DNA of 64,000 bases, from contig NZ_JAMXHT010000003.1 in assembly GCF_023955655.1 (NCBI RefSeq), positions 434,001 through 498,000 on the forward strand, given 5' to 3'. The DNA is from Ralstonia soli (lineage in GTDB: Bacteria > Pseudomonadota > Gammaproteobacteria > Burkholderiales > Burkholderiaceae). The position numbers and the translations under genes were made by a program. The notes beneath the pieces were generated by a model. That model made no database searches and was not told the DNA's origin. It worked only from the letters and a program-made list of their open reading frames with translations. This document shows positions 56,078 through 63,215 of the stretch, one piece after another (position 1 is the stretch's first letter; each line of letters opens with the position of its first letter).

Positions 56078-56610
56078 CCGACCCAACCCAACAAGCACCG
56101 GCGCCCGGTACGTCCATCAACGAGGAGCCGGCGCAGCATGCACGTCACCATGTCCGCCCATCGCGCCGCGGGGCCGAAGCGCGTCTGCCCCTGAGCGTTC
56201 GAAAGGAACTGCTGCTGACCCGCGCCGCACTGGAGCGCTATGACTACGCGCAGGCCCGCAACGACGTACACCGCGCCACCAGTCGGACCTTCAGCCTCGG
56301 CGGCCTGGGTGCACTGCTGCCGAGCCTGATCCGCCCGCTGGCACGACCGAACGGTCTGATGCGCACGCTAGGTATCGCGCGCGAGTATCCGTTGGTCGGG
56401 ACGGTGCTTTCGCTGGCGTATGCGGGATTGCGCCGCACCTTCATCGGCCGCATCACCCGAAAACTCGGCAAGGTGGGGCTGGTTGCCGGCGCGGCCTGGT
56501 GGGGCTACAACAAGTGGCAGGAAACCCGCGACGAACACGCCAGCCCCCAGGCATCACCGTCCTCCAGCGCGGTAGACCCGACCGAGATCATCCCGGGCAG
56601 CACCTCCTGA
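56074..56610 (+). CDS. hypothetical protein, third gene of the yqjD/yqjE-like operon
   Basis: A 178-residue protein with no family I can name with certainty. It has a polar N-terminus, a helix SVRKELLLTRAALERYDYAQ (about residues 41-60), weakly hydrophobic segments (FSLGGLGALLPSLI; LVAGAAWWGYNKW) and a Ser/Pro-rich C-terminus. Its ATG overlaps the YqjE-like stop (ATGA), so it is translationally coupled. Position equals that of yqjK in E. coli, but homology is not shown. A membrane-associated partner of the two upstream proteins is inference. Confidence 0.75.
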   Translation: MTDPTQQAPAPGTSINEEPAQHARHHVRPSRRGAEARLPLSVRKELLLTRAALERYDYAQARNDVHRATSRTFSLGGLGALLPSLIRPLARPNGLMRTLGIAREYPLVGTVLSLAYAGLRRTFIGRITRKLGKVGLVAGAAWWGYNKWQETRDEHASPQASPSSSAVDPTEIIPGSTS

Positions 56611-56634
56611 GGTTCGGGCACGCAGCAGAAAAGG

Positions 56635-56665
56635 AAAAGGCCGGAGCACTCCGGCCTTTCTCTTT
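56635..56665. terminator. bidirectional terminator between convergent genes
   Basis: AAAGGCCGGA/TCCGGCCTTT (56636-56645 and 56650-56659) with a 4-nt loop, with A-rich sequence on the left and TCTCTTT on the right, ends the yqjD-like operon and the opposing hypothetical gene. Confidence 0.85.
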
Positions 56666-56681
56666 GCAGCGTTATGTGTGA

Positions 56682-57059
56682 TCAGTGCAGCGGAATCGGA
56701 TGCCGCATGCGTTCCCAGCGTCGCGCCACATGCTGGCGCAAGGCTGCCAGTCCGTGCGGCTGGGTATCTGGGTCCGCCGCAGGCGGGCTGTCGACCTGCG
56801 GGGACTGCGTTGTCACATCAACGTCATGCGCCATGCGGCGTCGGCCATGCCACATCAGCACGCCGCTGGCCGTCCAGCCGATCACGAATAGCGTGTCGCC
56901 AACATGCTTGAGGGATTCGGGCGAGGTACCCGCATGGAAGATGGCGCCGAGCATATCGGGGGGCAGCTCCGCGCAGACCCACAGGAAAATCGCCGGCGCC
57001 GATGCGAAGACACCGGGTTGCCACCATGGGTGGGCCACTTGCATCTTGTCGGTCTCCAT
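56682..57059 (-). CDS. hypothetical protein with two membrane segments
   Basis: A 125-residue protein. Start 57059 is chosen because GGAGG lies 6 nt upstream; an ATG at 57071 is less well placed. Two hydrophobic regions are seen, FASAPAIFLWVCAELPPDML and TLFVIGWTASGVLMWHG, with a charged C-terminal half containing RQHVARRWERMRHP. I do not recognise the family. It is convergent with the yqjD-like operon and divergent from the iron exporter genes. Confidence 0.65.
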   Translation of the reverse strand: METDKMQVAHPWWQPGVFASAPAIFLWVCAELPPDMLGAIFHAGTSPESLKHVGDTLFVIGWTASGVLMWHGRRRMAHDVDVTTQSPQVDSPPAADPDTQPHGLAALRQHVARRWERMRHPIPLH

Positions 57060-57372
57060 GGCGTCCTCCATCTTTTCTTCTAGTGACGACTCGATCCTAT
57101 GCCTGACGTGCCTAATTGGCGACCCGCCCGCCACTGAATGCCATGTCGGATTCGTCCGACACTGGCCGTGCGCGTCGGTCTTCGGCCTGATCCGTTCGGG
57201 TTAAGGGCCGCCCCGTAAGGCTCAGAGATCGCGCAGCCATGCGGCGCACGGCATGGGGCAGCAGGCGGTCACCCCCGGATTTCGACGGAGGGCGGCATGC
57301 GCCGTTCATATGCATAATGCATAAAAGCAGTGCATTGATGCCGTACCGTAAGCAACACATTCGTCCCCTTCC
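57060..57372. other. 313 bp intergenic region with a UUCG hairpin
   Basis: No gene is visible. A hairpin at 57140-57166 has a perfect 7-bp core TGTCGGA-TTCG-TCCGACA, extended by GCCA/TGGC across one bulged C; the UUCG loop is an exceptionally stable RNA tetraloop. Nearer the FetA start an AT-rich run (57306-57325) with two ATGCAT words is the probable promoter region. Confidence 0.45.
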
Positions 57373-58047
57373 ATGCTGGCCGCCAACCAACTTCAACGCC
57401 GGGATCCACGCACCGGCATCACGCTGCTGCAACCTGCCACGCTTGCCGTGCGCGCGGGCAACCGCATTGCGCTCACCGGGCCGTCCGGCTCGGGCAAGAG
57501 CGTGCTGCTGCGCGCGCTGGCGCTGCTCGATCCGCACGATGGCGGCCAGGTGACATGGCACGGCCAAGCGATCAGCGGGCGCGCCGTCCCCGCCTATCGC
57601 TGCCACGTGGCATACGTGCGCCAGCGGCCGGCGCTGCTGCCCGGCACGGTGGAAGACAACCTGCGCATGCCCTATCAGTTGCACGTCCGGCGCCACAGCC
57701 CGGGATTTGACCGCGATGCCGCCATCGCCCTGCTCGCACGCGCCGAACGCGAAGCCGGCTTTCTCGACAAGAATGCCGCCGATCTTTCCGGCGGCGAAGC
57801 GCAAATCGCCGCGCTGGTCCGCACGCTACAAACAGGGCCGACCGTCCTGCTGCTCGACGAGCCCACTGCCGCGCTCGATCCGGCCTCCGCCAGCGCGGTC
57901 GAAGCCCTGCTGCAGCACTGGTTTGCGCAGGCGCCCGAACGGCACGCCTGGGTGTGGGTTACGCACGATCCCGCGCAAGCAGCGCGCATCGGCCACCAGC
58001 ATTGGCGAGTGGAAGCCGGACGCCTGTCCACGGAGCCCGCACGATGA
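57373..58047 (+). CDS. fetA: ABC transporter ATP-binding protein (FetA/YbbL-like)
   Basis: A 224-residue ABC ATPase with Walker A GPSGSGKSVLLRAL (about residue 37), the Q-loop VRQRPALLPGTVEDNLRMPY, signature LSGGEAQIAALVR and Walker B VLLLDEPTAALDP. It overlaps the permease gene by 4 nt (ATGA). With that partner (UPF0014) it matches the E. coli FetAB pair, which exports iron and protects against oxidative stress. The symbol is assigned from this pairing. Confidence 0.88.
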   Translation: MLAANQLQRRDPRTGITLLQPATLAVRAGNRIALTGPSGSGKSVLLRALALLDPHDGGQVTWHGQAISGRAVPAYRCHVAYVRQRPALLPGTVEDNLRMPYQLHVRRHSPGFDRDAAIALLARAEREAGFLDKNAADLSGGEAQIAALVRTLQTGPTVLLLDEPTAALDPASASAVEALLQHWFAQAPERHAWVWVTHDPAQAARIGHQHWRVEAGRLSTEPAR

Positions 58048-58853
58048 ACGGACAGGACCTCACCCTCTCGGCCTGGCAGGTCGGCATTGCGGCAGCGCTG
58101 ATTCTCGTGAACGGCGCGCTGTCTTTGGGGCTCGGGCTCGGCCTGGAAAAGCGCCTTGCCTGGGCCGCCGTGCGCACCGTGGTGCAGTTGCTGGCCGTCG
58201 GCTTCGTGCTCGAATGGGTATTCGCCCATGCGCATTGGGCCGTGGTGCTGGGTATCGTGGCCGTCATGACGCTGATTGCCGGGCACGCCACGGGCAGCCG
58301 CGGCGCACGCGGTTATGCCGGCTTGCGGCTGGACGGCATGCTGTCGGTGTTCGGCAGCGCGTGGCTGATCGGCGCGATCGGGCTGGTGGCCGTGCTGCAC
58401 GCGCGGCCGTGGTACGAACCGCAGTACGCCATCCCGATCATGGGAATGATTCTCGGCAATACGTTGACCGGTGTGGGCCTGGCGCTGGAACGCATGACCG
58501 GCGAACTGACCGCCACACGCGATCAGGTCGAGACGATTCTTGCGCTCGGCGGCACGCGCTGGGAAGCGGCGCGCAATGCCGCACGCACCGCTGTGCGCTC
58601 CGGCATGACGCCGATCATCAACCAGATGACGGTGGTGGGCGTGGTGAGCCTGCCGGGCATGATGACCGGTCAGGTGCTTGCCGGACAATCCCCGCTGGAA
58701 GCCGTGCGCTACCAGATCGTCATCATGTTCCTGCTGGCGGCGGCCTCGGGATTGGGCACCGTGGCAGCCGTGCTGCTGGCTTACCGCCGGTTGTTCAGCC
58801 ATGACCACCAGTTGCTGAGTGCCAGCATCACCCAGCGTGGAGGCGCGAAATAG
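58044..58853 (+). CDS. fetB: iron export ABC transporter permease (FetB/UPF0014)
   Basis: A 269-residue permease with about seven membrane spans of the UPF0014 family. Hallmarks are LEKRLAWAAVRTVVQLLAVGFVLEWVF-type sequence (AAVRTVVQLLAVGFVLEW), IPIMGMILGNTLTGVGLALE and VVGVVSLPGMMTGQVLAGQSP. The start overlaps the ATPase stop. A NUDIX gene begins 1 nt after its stop, so three genes may be co-transcribed. Confidence 0.92.
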   Translation: MNGQDLTLSAWQVGIAAALILVNGALSLGLGLGLEKRLAWAAVRTVVQLLAVGFVLEWVFAHAHWAVVLGIVAVMTLIAGHATGSRGARGYAGLRLDGMLSVFGSAWLIGAIGLVAVLHARPWYEPQYAIPIMGMILGNTLTGVGLALERMTGELTATRDQVETILALGGTRWEAARNAARTAVRSGMTPIINQMTVVGVVSLPGMMTGQVLAGQSPLEAVRYQIVIMFLLAAASGLGTVAAVLLAYRRLFSHDHQLLSASITQRGGAK

Positions 58854-58854
58854 C

Positions 58855-59316
58855 ATGGCGATCGCCCTGTCCTGCGGCCTCGTGCTGCTCAATGAAGACG
58901 GTGAAGTGCTGCTCGCCCACGCCACGGAAACGCGCCACTGGGACATCCCCAAGGGCGCGCCCGACCCCGGTGAAGACCACCGCGACACCGCCCTGCGCGA
59001 AACGCGTGAAGAAACCGGCCTCGTCCTCGACGGCCACACGCTCGTTGAACTCGGCCGCTACCCGTTCCGGCGCGACAAGGAGCTGCACCTGTTCGCCACG
59101 CGCCTGCGCCGCGCAGACGTCGCGCTCGATACGCTGACGTGCACGTCGATGTTCAACAGCTATCACAGCGGCCGGCTCATCCCCGAGATGGATGCCTACC
59201 GCTGGGCCACGGCGGACAAGGTGGCGAAGTATGCGAGCCAATCGCTCGCGCGGCTGTTTGCGCAGACGTTGACGCTGGCGAGCATCGATGCGCGCCTGCG
59301 CGAGGCGGGGCTGTAG
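58855..59316 (+). CDS. NUDIX hydrolase
   Basis: A 153-residue NUDIX protein with an intact box at about residues 45-67 (GAPDPGEDHRDTALRETREE followed by TGL). The WDIPKGAPDPGED start resembles bis(5'-nucleosyl)-tetraphosphatase or ADP-ribose type enzymes; the substrate is open. It begins 1 nt after fetB. Its TAG stop lies 3 bp before the 272 bp structured element. Confidence 0.88.
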   Translation: MAIALSCGLVLLNEDGEVLLAHATETRHWDIPKGAPDPGEDHRDTALRETREETGLVLDGHTLVELGRYPFRRDKELHLFATRLRRADVALDTLTCTSMFNSYHSGRLIPEMDAYRWATADKVAKYASQSLARLFAQTLTLASIDARLREAGL

Positions 59317-59319
59317 CGG

Positions 59320-59591
59320 TTAGGGCCTGTTGACACATAAAACGTACGCACGTTGGCCCGAGCGGTGGCCAGATGCGCGAAGGGTGGCGCCGCAAAGGGT
59401 CATTCCCTTTGCAAGCCGCCCGACAAAGCAAATGGCCTGCGCTCGGCCCAACCCGGAGGGCAAGGGTCGGATGGGCCGCATGGCGTCGTTACGGCCGGCT
59501 TGCTTAGCCCGCTAAGCGGCGCCGTCCACGCCTAGCCCTGCGGCCCATTCGACCCTTGCGTGCGCACGTTTTATGTGTCAACAGGCCCTAA
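59320..59591. repeat. 272 bp MITE-like element with 26 bp perfect terminal repeats and nested hairpins
   Basis: The ends (59320-59345 and 59566-59591) are perfect 26 bp inverted repeats beginning TTAGGGCCTGTTGACACA; pairing continues for seven more bases with one mismatch. The left interior (59353-59451) closes by TTGGCCCGAGCG/CGCTCGGCCCAA (11/12) and contains GCAAAGGG-TCATT-CCCTTTGC. The right interior (59461-59557) closes by a 20-mer pair (19/20) starting CAAGGGTCGG and has GCTTAG/CTAAGC near its tip. The whole can fold as a three-way junction. It encodes no transposase and fills the gap between the convergent NUDIX and dioxygenase genes; its end supplies the dioxygenase stop codon. Confidence 0.8.
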
Positions 59592-60511
59592 ACCGGCACG
59601 TCGCCCTCGATGGTCGTGCGGTGCAGCGTGCGCCGGTACGCATCGGGGCAGCCGGGCGCGAAGTGGATGGTGGAACGGTTGTCCCAGAACAGCATGTCGC
59701 CGGCGCGCCAGCGGTGCGTGTAGACATTGTCCGCGCGGATGCTGTGGGCGAATAGCGCCTCCAGCACGCTGGTGCTCTCATCTTCCGGCAGGCCGAGGAT
59801 GTGCGAGGTGAAGCCCTCGTTGACGAACAACGCGCGCTTGCGAGTCTCTGGATGCGTGCGCACAACCGGATGGTCGACAGGCGGCACGGCATCGCGCTGC
59901 GCCTGTGTGAGCGGGGCGCGCCACGTCGACAGCGCGCGCAGCCGCTCATAGCGATACACGTACGAATGCACCGCGCGCCGGCCCTCGATGATGCGCTTGA
60001 GATCGGCGGGCAGCGTTTCGTACGCGCGAACCATATTGGCGAAGAGCGTGTCGCCGCCCTCTTCCGGCAGCTCGCGCGTCAGCAGCATCGAACCCAGGCT
60101 CGGCAGCGGTTTGTATGACAGATCGGAATGCCAGTCGCGCCCCGCATCGCCCAGGCCGATCGGCTTGCCGCTTTCCACCACGTTGGAGACAACGAGGATT
60201 TCCGGATGCCCCGTCAGATGGAACTGGTTGAGCACATGCACCTGCAGCGGCCCGAAGCGGCGGCTGAACCGAACCTGTGCCTCCGGCGTGAACGGCACAT
60301 CGCGGAAGACCAGTAGACCATCATGCGCGAGCCATGCGTGGCGGATCGCCGCGATATCGGCATCGGAAAGATCGGCTGCGTCACCCAGGCCGAGAATCTC
60401 TGCGCCGAGCGGCGCATCGGGCAACCGGCGGACGTGGAAACGGGACGTGTGAACGGCAGGCGCTGCAAGGGCTGTATCTGCGGTTTCAGTGGCAACAACA
60501 GCGTCGGACAT
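59588..60511 (-). CDS. TauD/TfdA family Fe(II)/2-oxoglutarate dioxygenase
   Basis: A 307-residue oxygenase that couples 2-oxoglutarate decarboxylation to substrate hydroxylation. The iron ligands are the HxD pair in RDWHSDLSYKP (about residue 125) and the distal His in RSTIHFAPGCPD, with the 2-oxoglutarate Arg in YRRTLHRTT. The N-terminus has a 25-residue Ala/Thr-rich extension. Sulphonate, phenoxyacetate or other substrates are possible. The last coding bases touch the structured element and the TAG stop lies within its terminal repeat, so the natural C-terminus may have been altered. Confidence 0.9.
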   Translation of the reverse strand: MSDAVVATETADTALAAPAVHTSRFHVRRLPDAPLGAEILGLGDAADLSDADIAAIRHAWLAHDGLLVFRDVPFTPEAQVRFSRRFGPLQVHVLNQFHLTGHPEILVVSNVVESGKPIGLGDAGRDWHSDLSYKPLPSLGSMLLTRELPEEGGDTLFANMVRAYETLPADLKRIIEGRRAVHSYVYRYERLRALSTWRAPLTQAQRDAVPPVDHPVVRTHPETRKRALFVNEGFTSHILGLPEDESTSVLEALFAHSIRADNVYTHRWRAGDMLFWDNRSTIHFAPGCPDAYRRTLHRTTIEGDVPV

Positions 60512-60611
60512 GATGTGGGCACACGGCGGCGAACGAATTCCACATTACACCGCCCGCGCTCACCGCATGCCAACGAAGGATTGCGCAGATCGATACGCGC
60601 TTGGTGCTCGA

Positions 60612-61097
60612 CTATCCGTAATGCGCGCGCATGCGCTCCAGGCAAGCACGGGCATCGCCGACGACGAGGCGGCTGCTGCAGGCGATCATGAGATTGCGCG
60701 GCAGGCCGAAATCTTCCACGGCCCAACCGTCGACATCGCTGCCGTCGGTGTTCGGCACCTGCGCGATGAGCGGCACGGCAGGCACGTGGTAGCACCAGAC
60801 ATCCTTGCCGCGCGCGATGGCGTAGCCGATTTCGAAGCAGGTGCCGGAGTCGGGCTCATGGCCGCGAAAGTCCGCCACGTTGGCCATCACGGCGTTGGCC
60901 GAATCGATCAGCGCAACGTTCTGACGGTAGATCTCGGCGGCTGTCGATGGGCCATCGGCCTGCGGGGCGATCGTGTTGTCGAGCGGGTACAGACCAGTGA
61001 AGCCGAACGCCGCGCACAGCGCCTTGAGCGCTTCGCCGTGAGCGGCGGGTTGCGGGCGGAAAACGTCGGGCCCGGCGAGGTAGAGGCGCAGCGTCAT
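60612..61097 (-). CDS. nucleoside 2-deoxyribosyltransferase
   Basis: A 161-residue enzyme of the nucleoside 2-deoxyribosyltransferase family, which exchanges bases on deoxyribonucleosides or hydrolyses them. The N-terminal RLYLAGPDVFRP, DGPSTAAEIYRQNVALIDSA and the catalytic-Glu motif GTCFEIGYAIARGK are characteristic. The start overlaps the LacI stop by 4 nt (ATGA), so it is translated with the regulator. Its link to the sugar-acid genes upstream is not obvious. Confidence 0.9.
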   Translation of the reverse strand: MTLRLYLAGPDVFRPQPAAHGEALKALCAAFGFTGLYPLDNTIAPQADGPSTAAEIYRQNVALIDSANAVMANVADFRGHEPDSGTCFEIGYAIARGKDVWCYHVPAVPLIAQVPNTDGSDVDGWAVEDFGLPRNLMIACSSRLVVGDARACLERMRAHYG

Positions 61098-62158
61098 AGC
61101 GCGATCTGGACGGATTTTGCGGTCGACGCACGCTCAACCAGCGTGCCTGGCAGCAAGACGACACGCGCATCGCCGGCCACGCCTTCGATGCGCTCGTGCA
61201 CGAATTCGACGGCCTTGTACCCGATGTCGTAGGTCGGTTGCCGGATGGTGGTGATGCCGATCAACTCTGCCCATTCGGGATCATCGATCGACAGCAGCGC
61301 TGCACGTTCCTGCCATGCCTCGCCAAACCGGTTGCGCAGATGCCGCGCCACAACGAGCGCAACCGGCGCGTTGGCAACGAACAGCGCCGCCCGTTTACCG
61401 CCGTGTTGATGCGCGGCGTCGATGCGCGCATCCAGTGCCTCCAGCGCAGCATCAACCGATGCCGGATCGTTCAGGTCCAGCACGACAGTGGGCTCGGTTG
61501 CCTGCCCTCTTGCCACCATCGCCGCACGAAAAGCGGATTCGCGCTCGCGCCGCGAACTCACCTGCTGAAACGGCTGCACGATGAACTGGATGGAATCAAA
61601 CCCGCGGTCGAGCAAATGCTGCACGCCAAGCCGGACGGCATTCTCATTGTCGAGTCCGATCAGATCGGCCTCAAACCCTTCGACCGTGCGATCCACCAGG
61701 ACAGCGGGAATGCCGCCGCCCCGCAGCGGGCGCAGCACCGCCTCTTCCGCGCCGAGCGGGTTGACGATCAAGCCTTCGACCCGATAGGTGGTCATCAACT
61801 GGACGAAGCGGCGCTCCATCTCGATCTCGTTGGCTGCGTGGCAGATGAGCGGCATATAGCCCAGCGCATGGCAGGCTGCCTCGACGCCTTGCAGCACTTC
61901 GATCGTGTAGGGATTGGTCAGGTCGGCCACCAGCATGCCGAGCAGGCGGTTGCGGCCGCGCTTGAGGCCACGCGCCATCTGGTTCGGCCGATAGTTCAGC
62001 CGCTGGATGGCCGCCTCGATGCGCTGCCGCAGGTCGTCGGAGAGAACGTTCGTCTCGCCGTTCAGGTAGCGTGAGACGCTGGTCTTGCCGGTTCCCGCTT
62101 CGCGGGCCACGTCGGTGATCGTCGCGGGGCGCGACGAAGAGGAAAGGGAGTCAGTCAC
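61094..62158 (-). CDS. LacI-family transcriptional regulator (2-ketogluconate/PtxS-like)
   Basis: A 354-residue repressor. The HTH is at about residues 12-32 (ATITDVAREAGTGKTSVSRY), followed by the hinge (LNYRPNQMARGLKRG) and a sugar-binding domain (LLGMLVADLTNPYTIEVLQG, GLIVNPLGAEEAVLRP, PTYDIGYKAVEFVHERIEG). Its place directly after the 2-ketogluconate reductase and an MFS transporter suggests a PtxS- or KdgR-like regulator. I could not see a clear PtxS-type palindrome in the 78 bp upstream; operators may lie before the transporter, outside the window. Confidence 0.9.
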   Translation of the reverse strand: MTDSLSSSSRPATITDVAREAGTGKTSVSRYLNGETNVLSDDLRQRIEAAIQRLNYRPNQMARGLKRGRNRLLGMLVADLTNPYTIEVLQGVEAACHALGYMPLICHAANEIEMERRFVQLMTTYRVEGLIVNPLGAEEAVLRPLRGGGIPAVLVDRTVEGFEADLIGLDNENAVRLGVQHLLDRGFDSIQFIVQPFQQVSSRRERESAFRAAMVARGQATEPTVVLDLNDPASVDAALEALDARIDAAHQHGGKRAALFVANAPVALVVARHLRNRFGEAWQERAALLSIDDPEWAELIGITTIRQPTYDIGYKAVEFVHERIEGVAGDARVVLLPGTLVERASTAKSVQIAL

Positions 62159-62236
62159 GATGCGCGTCGAAGCAGGCTATGGGCGCCGGGGGCCGAAGCC
62201 AGGTGCGAGGATCATAGCGCAAACCCTGTAGCGCTC

Positions 62237-63211
62237 TCACGTTGCGCGCGCTACCTCCAGCACCTCCGGATTGACCACGTTCTCGCGCAGCGTGCCCGTC
62301 AATGCCTTGACCAGGTTGTCCGCCGCGCAACACGCCATCGCATGCCGCGTCTCGTGCGTTGCCGAGCCGATATGCGGCAACGCGACCACGTTTTTCAGCC
62401 CCAGCAGCGGTGAGTCGGCCGCCAGCGGCTCGTGCTCGAACACGTCGAGACCCGCAGCGCGGATCGTGCCGTCGCGCAAGGCATCGATGAGTGCAGCCTC
62501 GTCGACCACCGGCCCGCGCGATGCATTGATCAGGATGGCGCTGCGCTTCATCTTCGCCAGCTCGGCCGCGCCGATCAGATGGCGCGTATCGGGCATCAGC
62601 GGCACTTGCAGGCAGATGAAATCGCTTTCGGCCAGCAGCGCATCGAGCGTCACCTGGCGCGCACCATACTGCGCCTCGGCCTCGGGGTGCGGATGCCGGT
62701 TCGTGTAGAGCACCCGCATCCGGAAACCGAGCGCCGCGCGGCGCGCCACCGCTGCGCCGATCCTGCCCAGCCCGACGATGCCGATTGTCTTGCCTCGAAC
62801 ATCCGTGCCGTAGAGCTCAGGCCCGATGCTGCGCTTCCAGTTGCCGGCCTTGACCCACTCGGCCAACTCAACCACGCGACGCGCGGATGCAAGGATCAGC
62901 GAGAACACGGTATCAGCGGTGGACTCGGTCAGCACATCGGGCGTATGCGCGAGCACGATGCCACGGCGCGTCAGGTCGGGCACGTCGAAGTTGTCGTACC
63001 CGACCGAGATCGTGGACCATGCCTTGAGCCGCGGCGCACGGTCGAGCATCCCGGGCGTGATCTTCAGGCTGGCGCCGATCGCGCCATCGGCGTTGGCAAG
63101 CGCCTCGGTCAACGCGGCGGCGCCATCCACCTGCACGAGTTCGACATGCCTGCGCAGCTCGGCTGCAACGTCTTCAGGCAAGGGCTTGTAGGCAACAACG
63201 GTGGGCTTCAT
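62237..63211 (-). CDS. kguD: 2-hydroxyacid dehydrogenase (2-ketogluconate reductase type)
   Basis: A 324-residue NAD(P)H-dependent D-isomer-specific dehydrogenase. Start 63211 gives [20 protein letters not shown]; an ATG at 63256 would overlap the transporter gene. The cofactor site is [20 protein letters not shown], and the catalytic residues are the Arg in [14 protein letters not shown], the Glu in [15 protein letters not shown] and the His in [15 protein letters not shown]. It resembles KguD/GhrB, which reduces 2-ketogluconate to gluconate (and hydroxypyruvate/glyoxylate). It stands 4 nt after the transporter gene. Confidence 0.88.
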   Translation of the reverse strand: MKPTVVAYKPLPEDVAAELRRHVELVQVDGAAALTEALANADGAIGASLKITPGMLDRAPRLKAWSTISVGYDNFDVPDLTRRGIVLAHTPDVLTESTADTVFSLILASARRVVELAEWVKAGNWKRSIGPELYGTDVRGKTIGIVGLGRIGAAVARRAALGFRMRVLYTNRHPHPEAEAQYGARQVTLDALLAESDFICLQVPLMPDTRHLIGAAELAKMKRSAILINASRGPVVDEAALIDALRDGTIRAAGLDVFEHEPLAADSPLLGLKNVVALPHIGSATHETRHAMACCAADNLVKALTGTLRENVVNPEVLEVARAT

Positions 63212-63215
63212 CGAT

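Noticed and set aside
62159..62236. PtxS operator between kguD and lacI
   Set aside because: No TGAAACCGGTTTCA-like palindrome is present in these 78 bp; only weak GC-rich repeats are seen.
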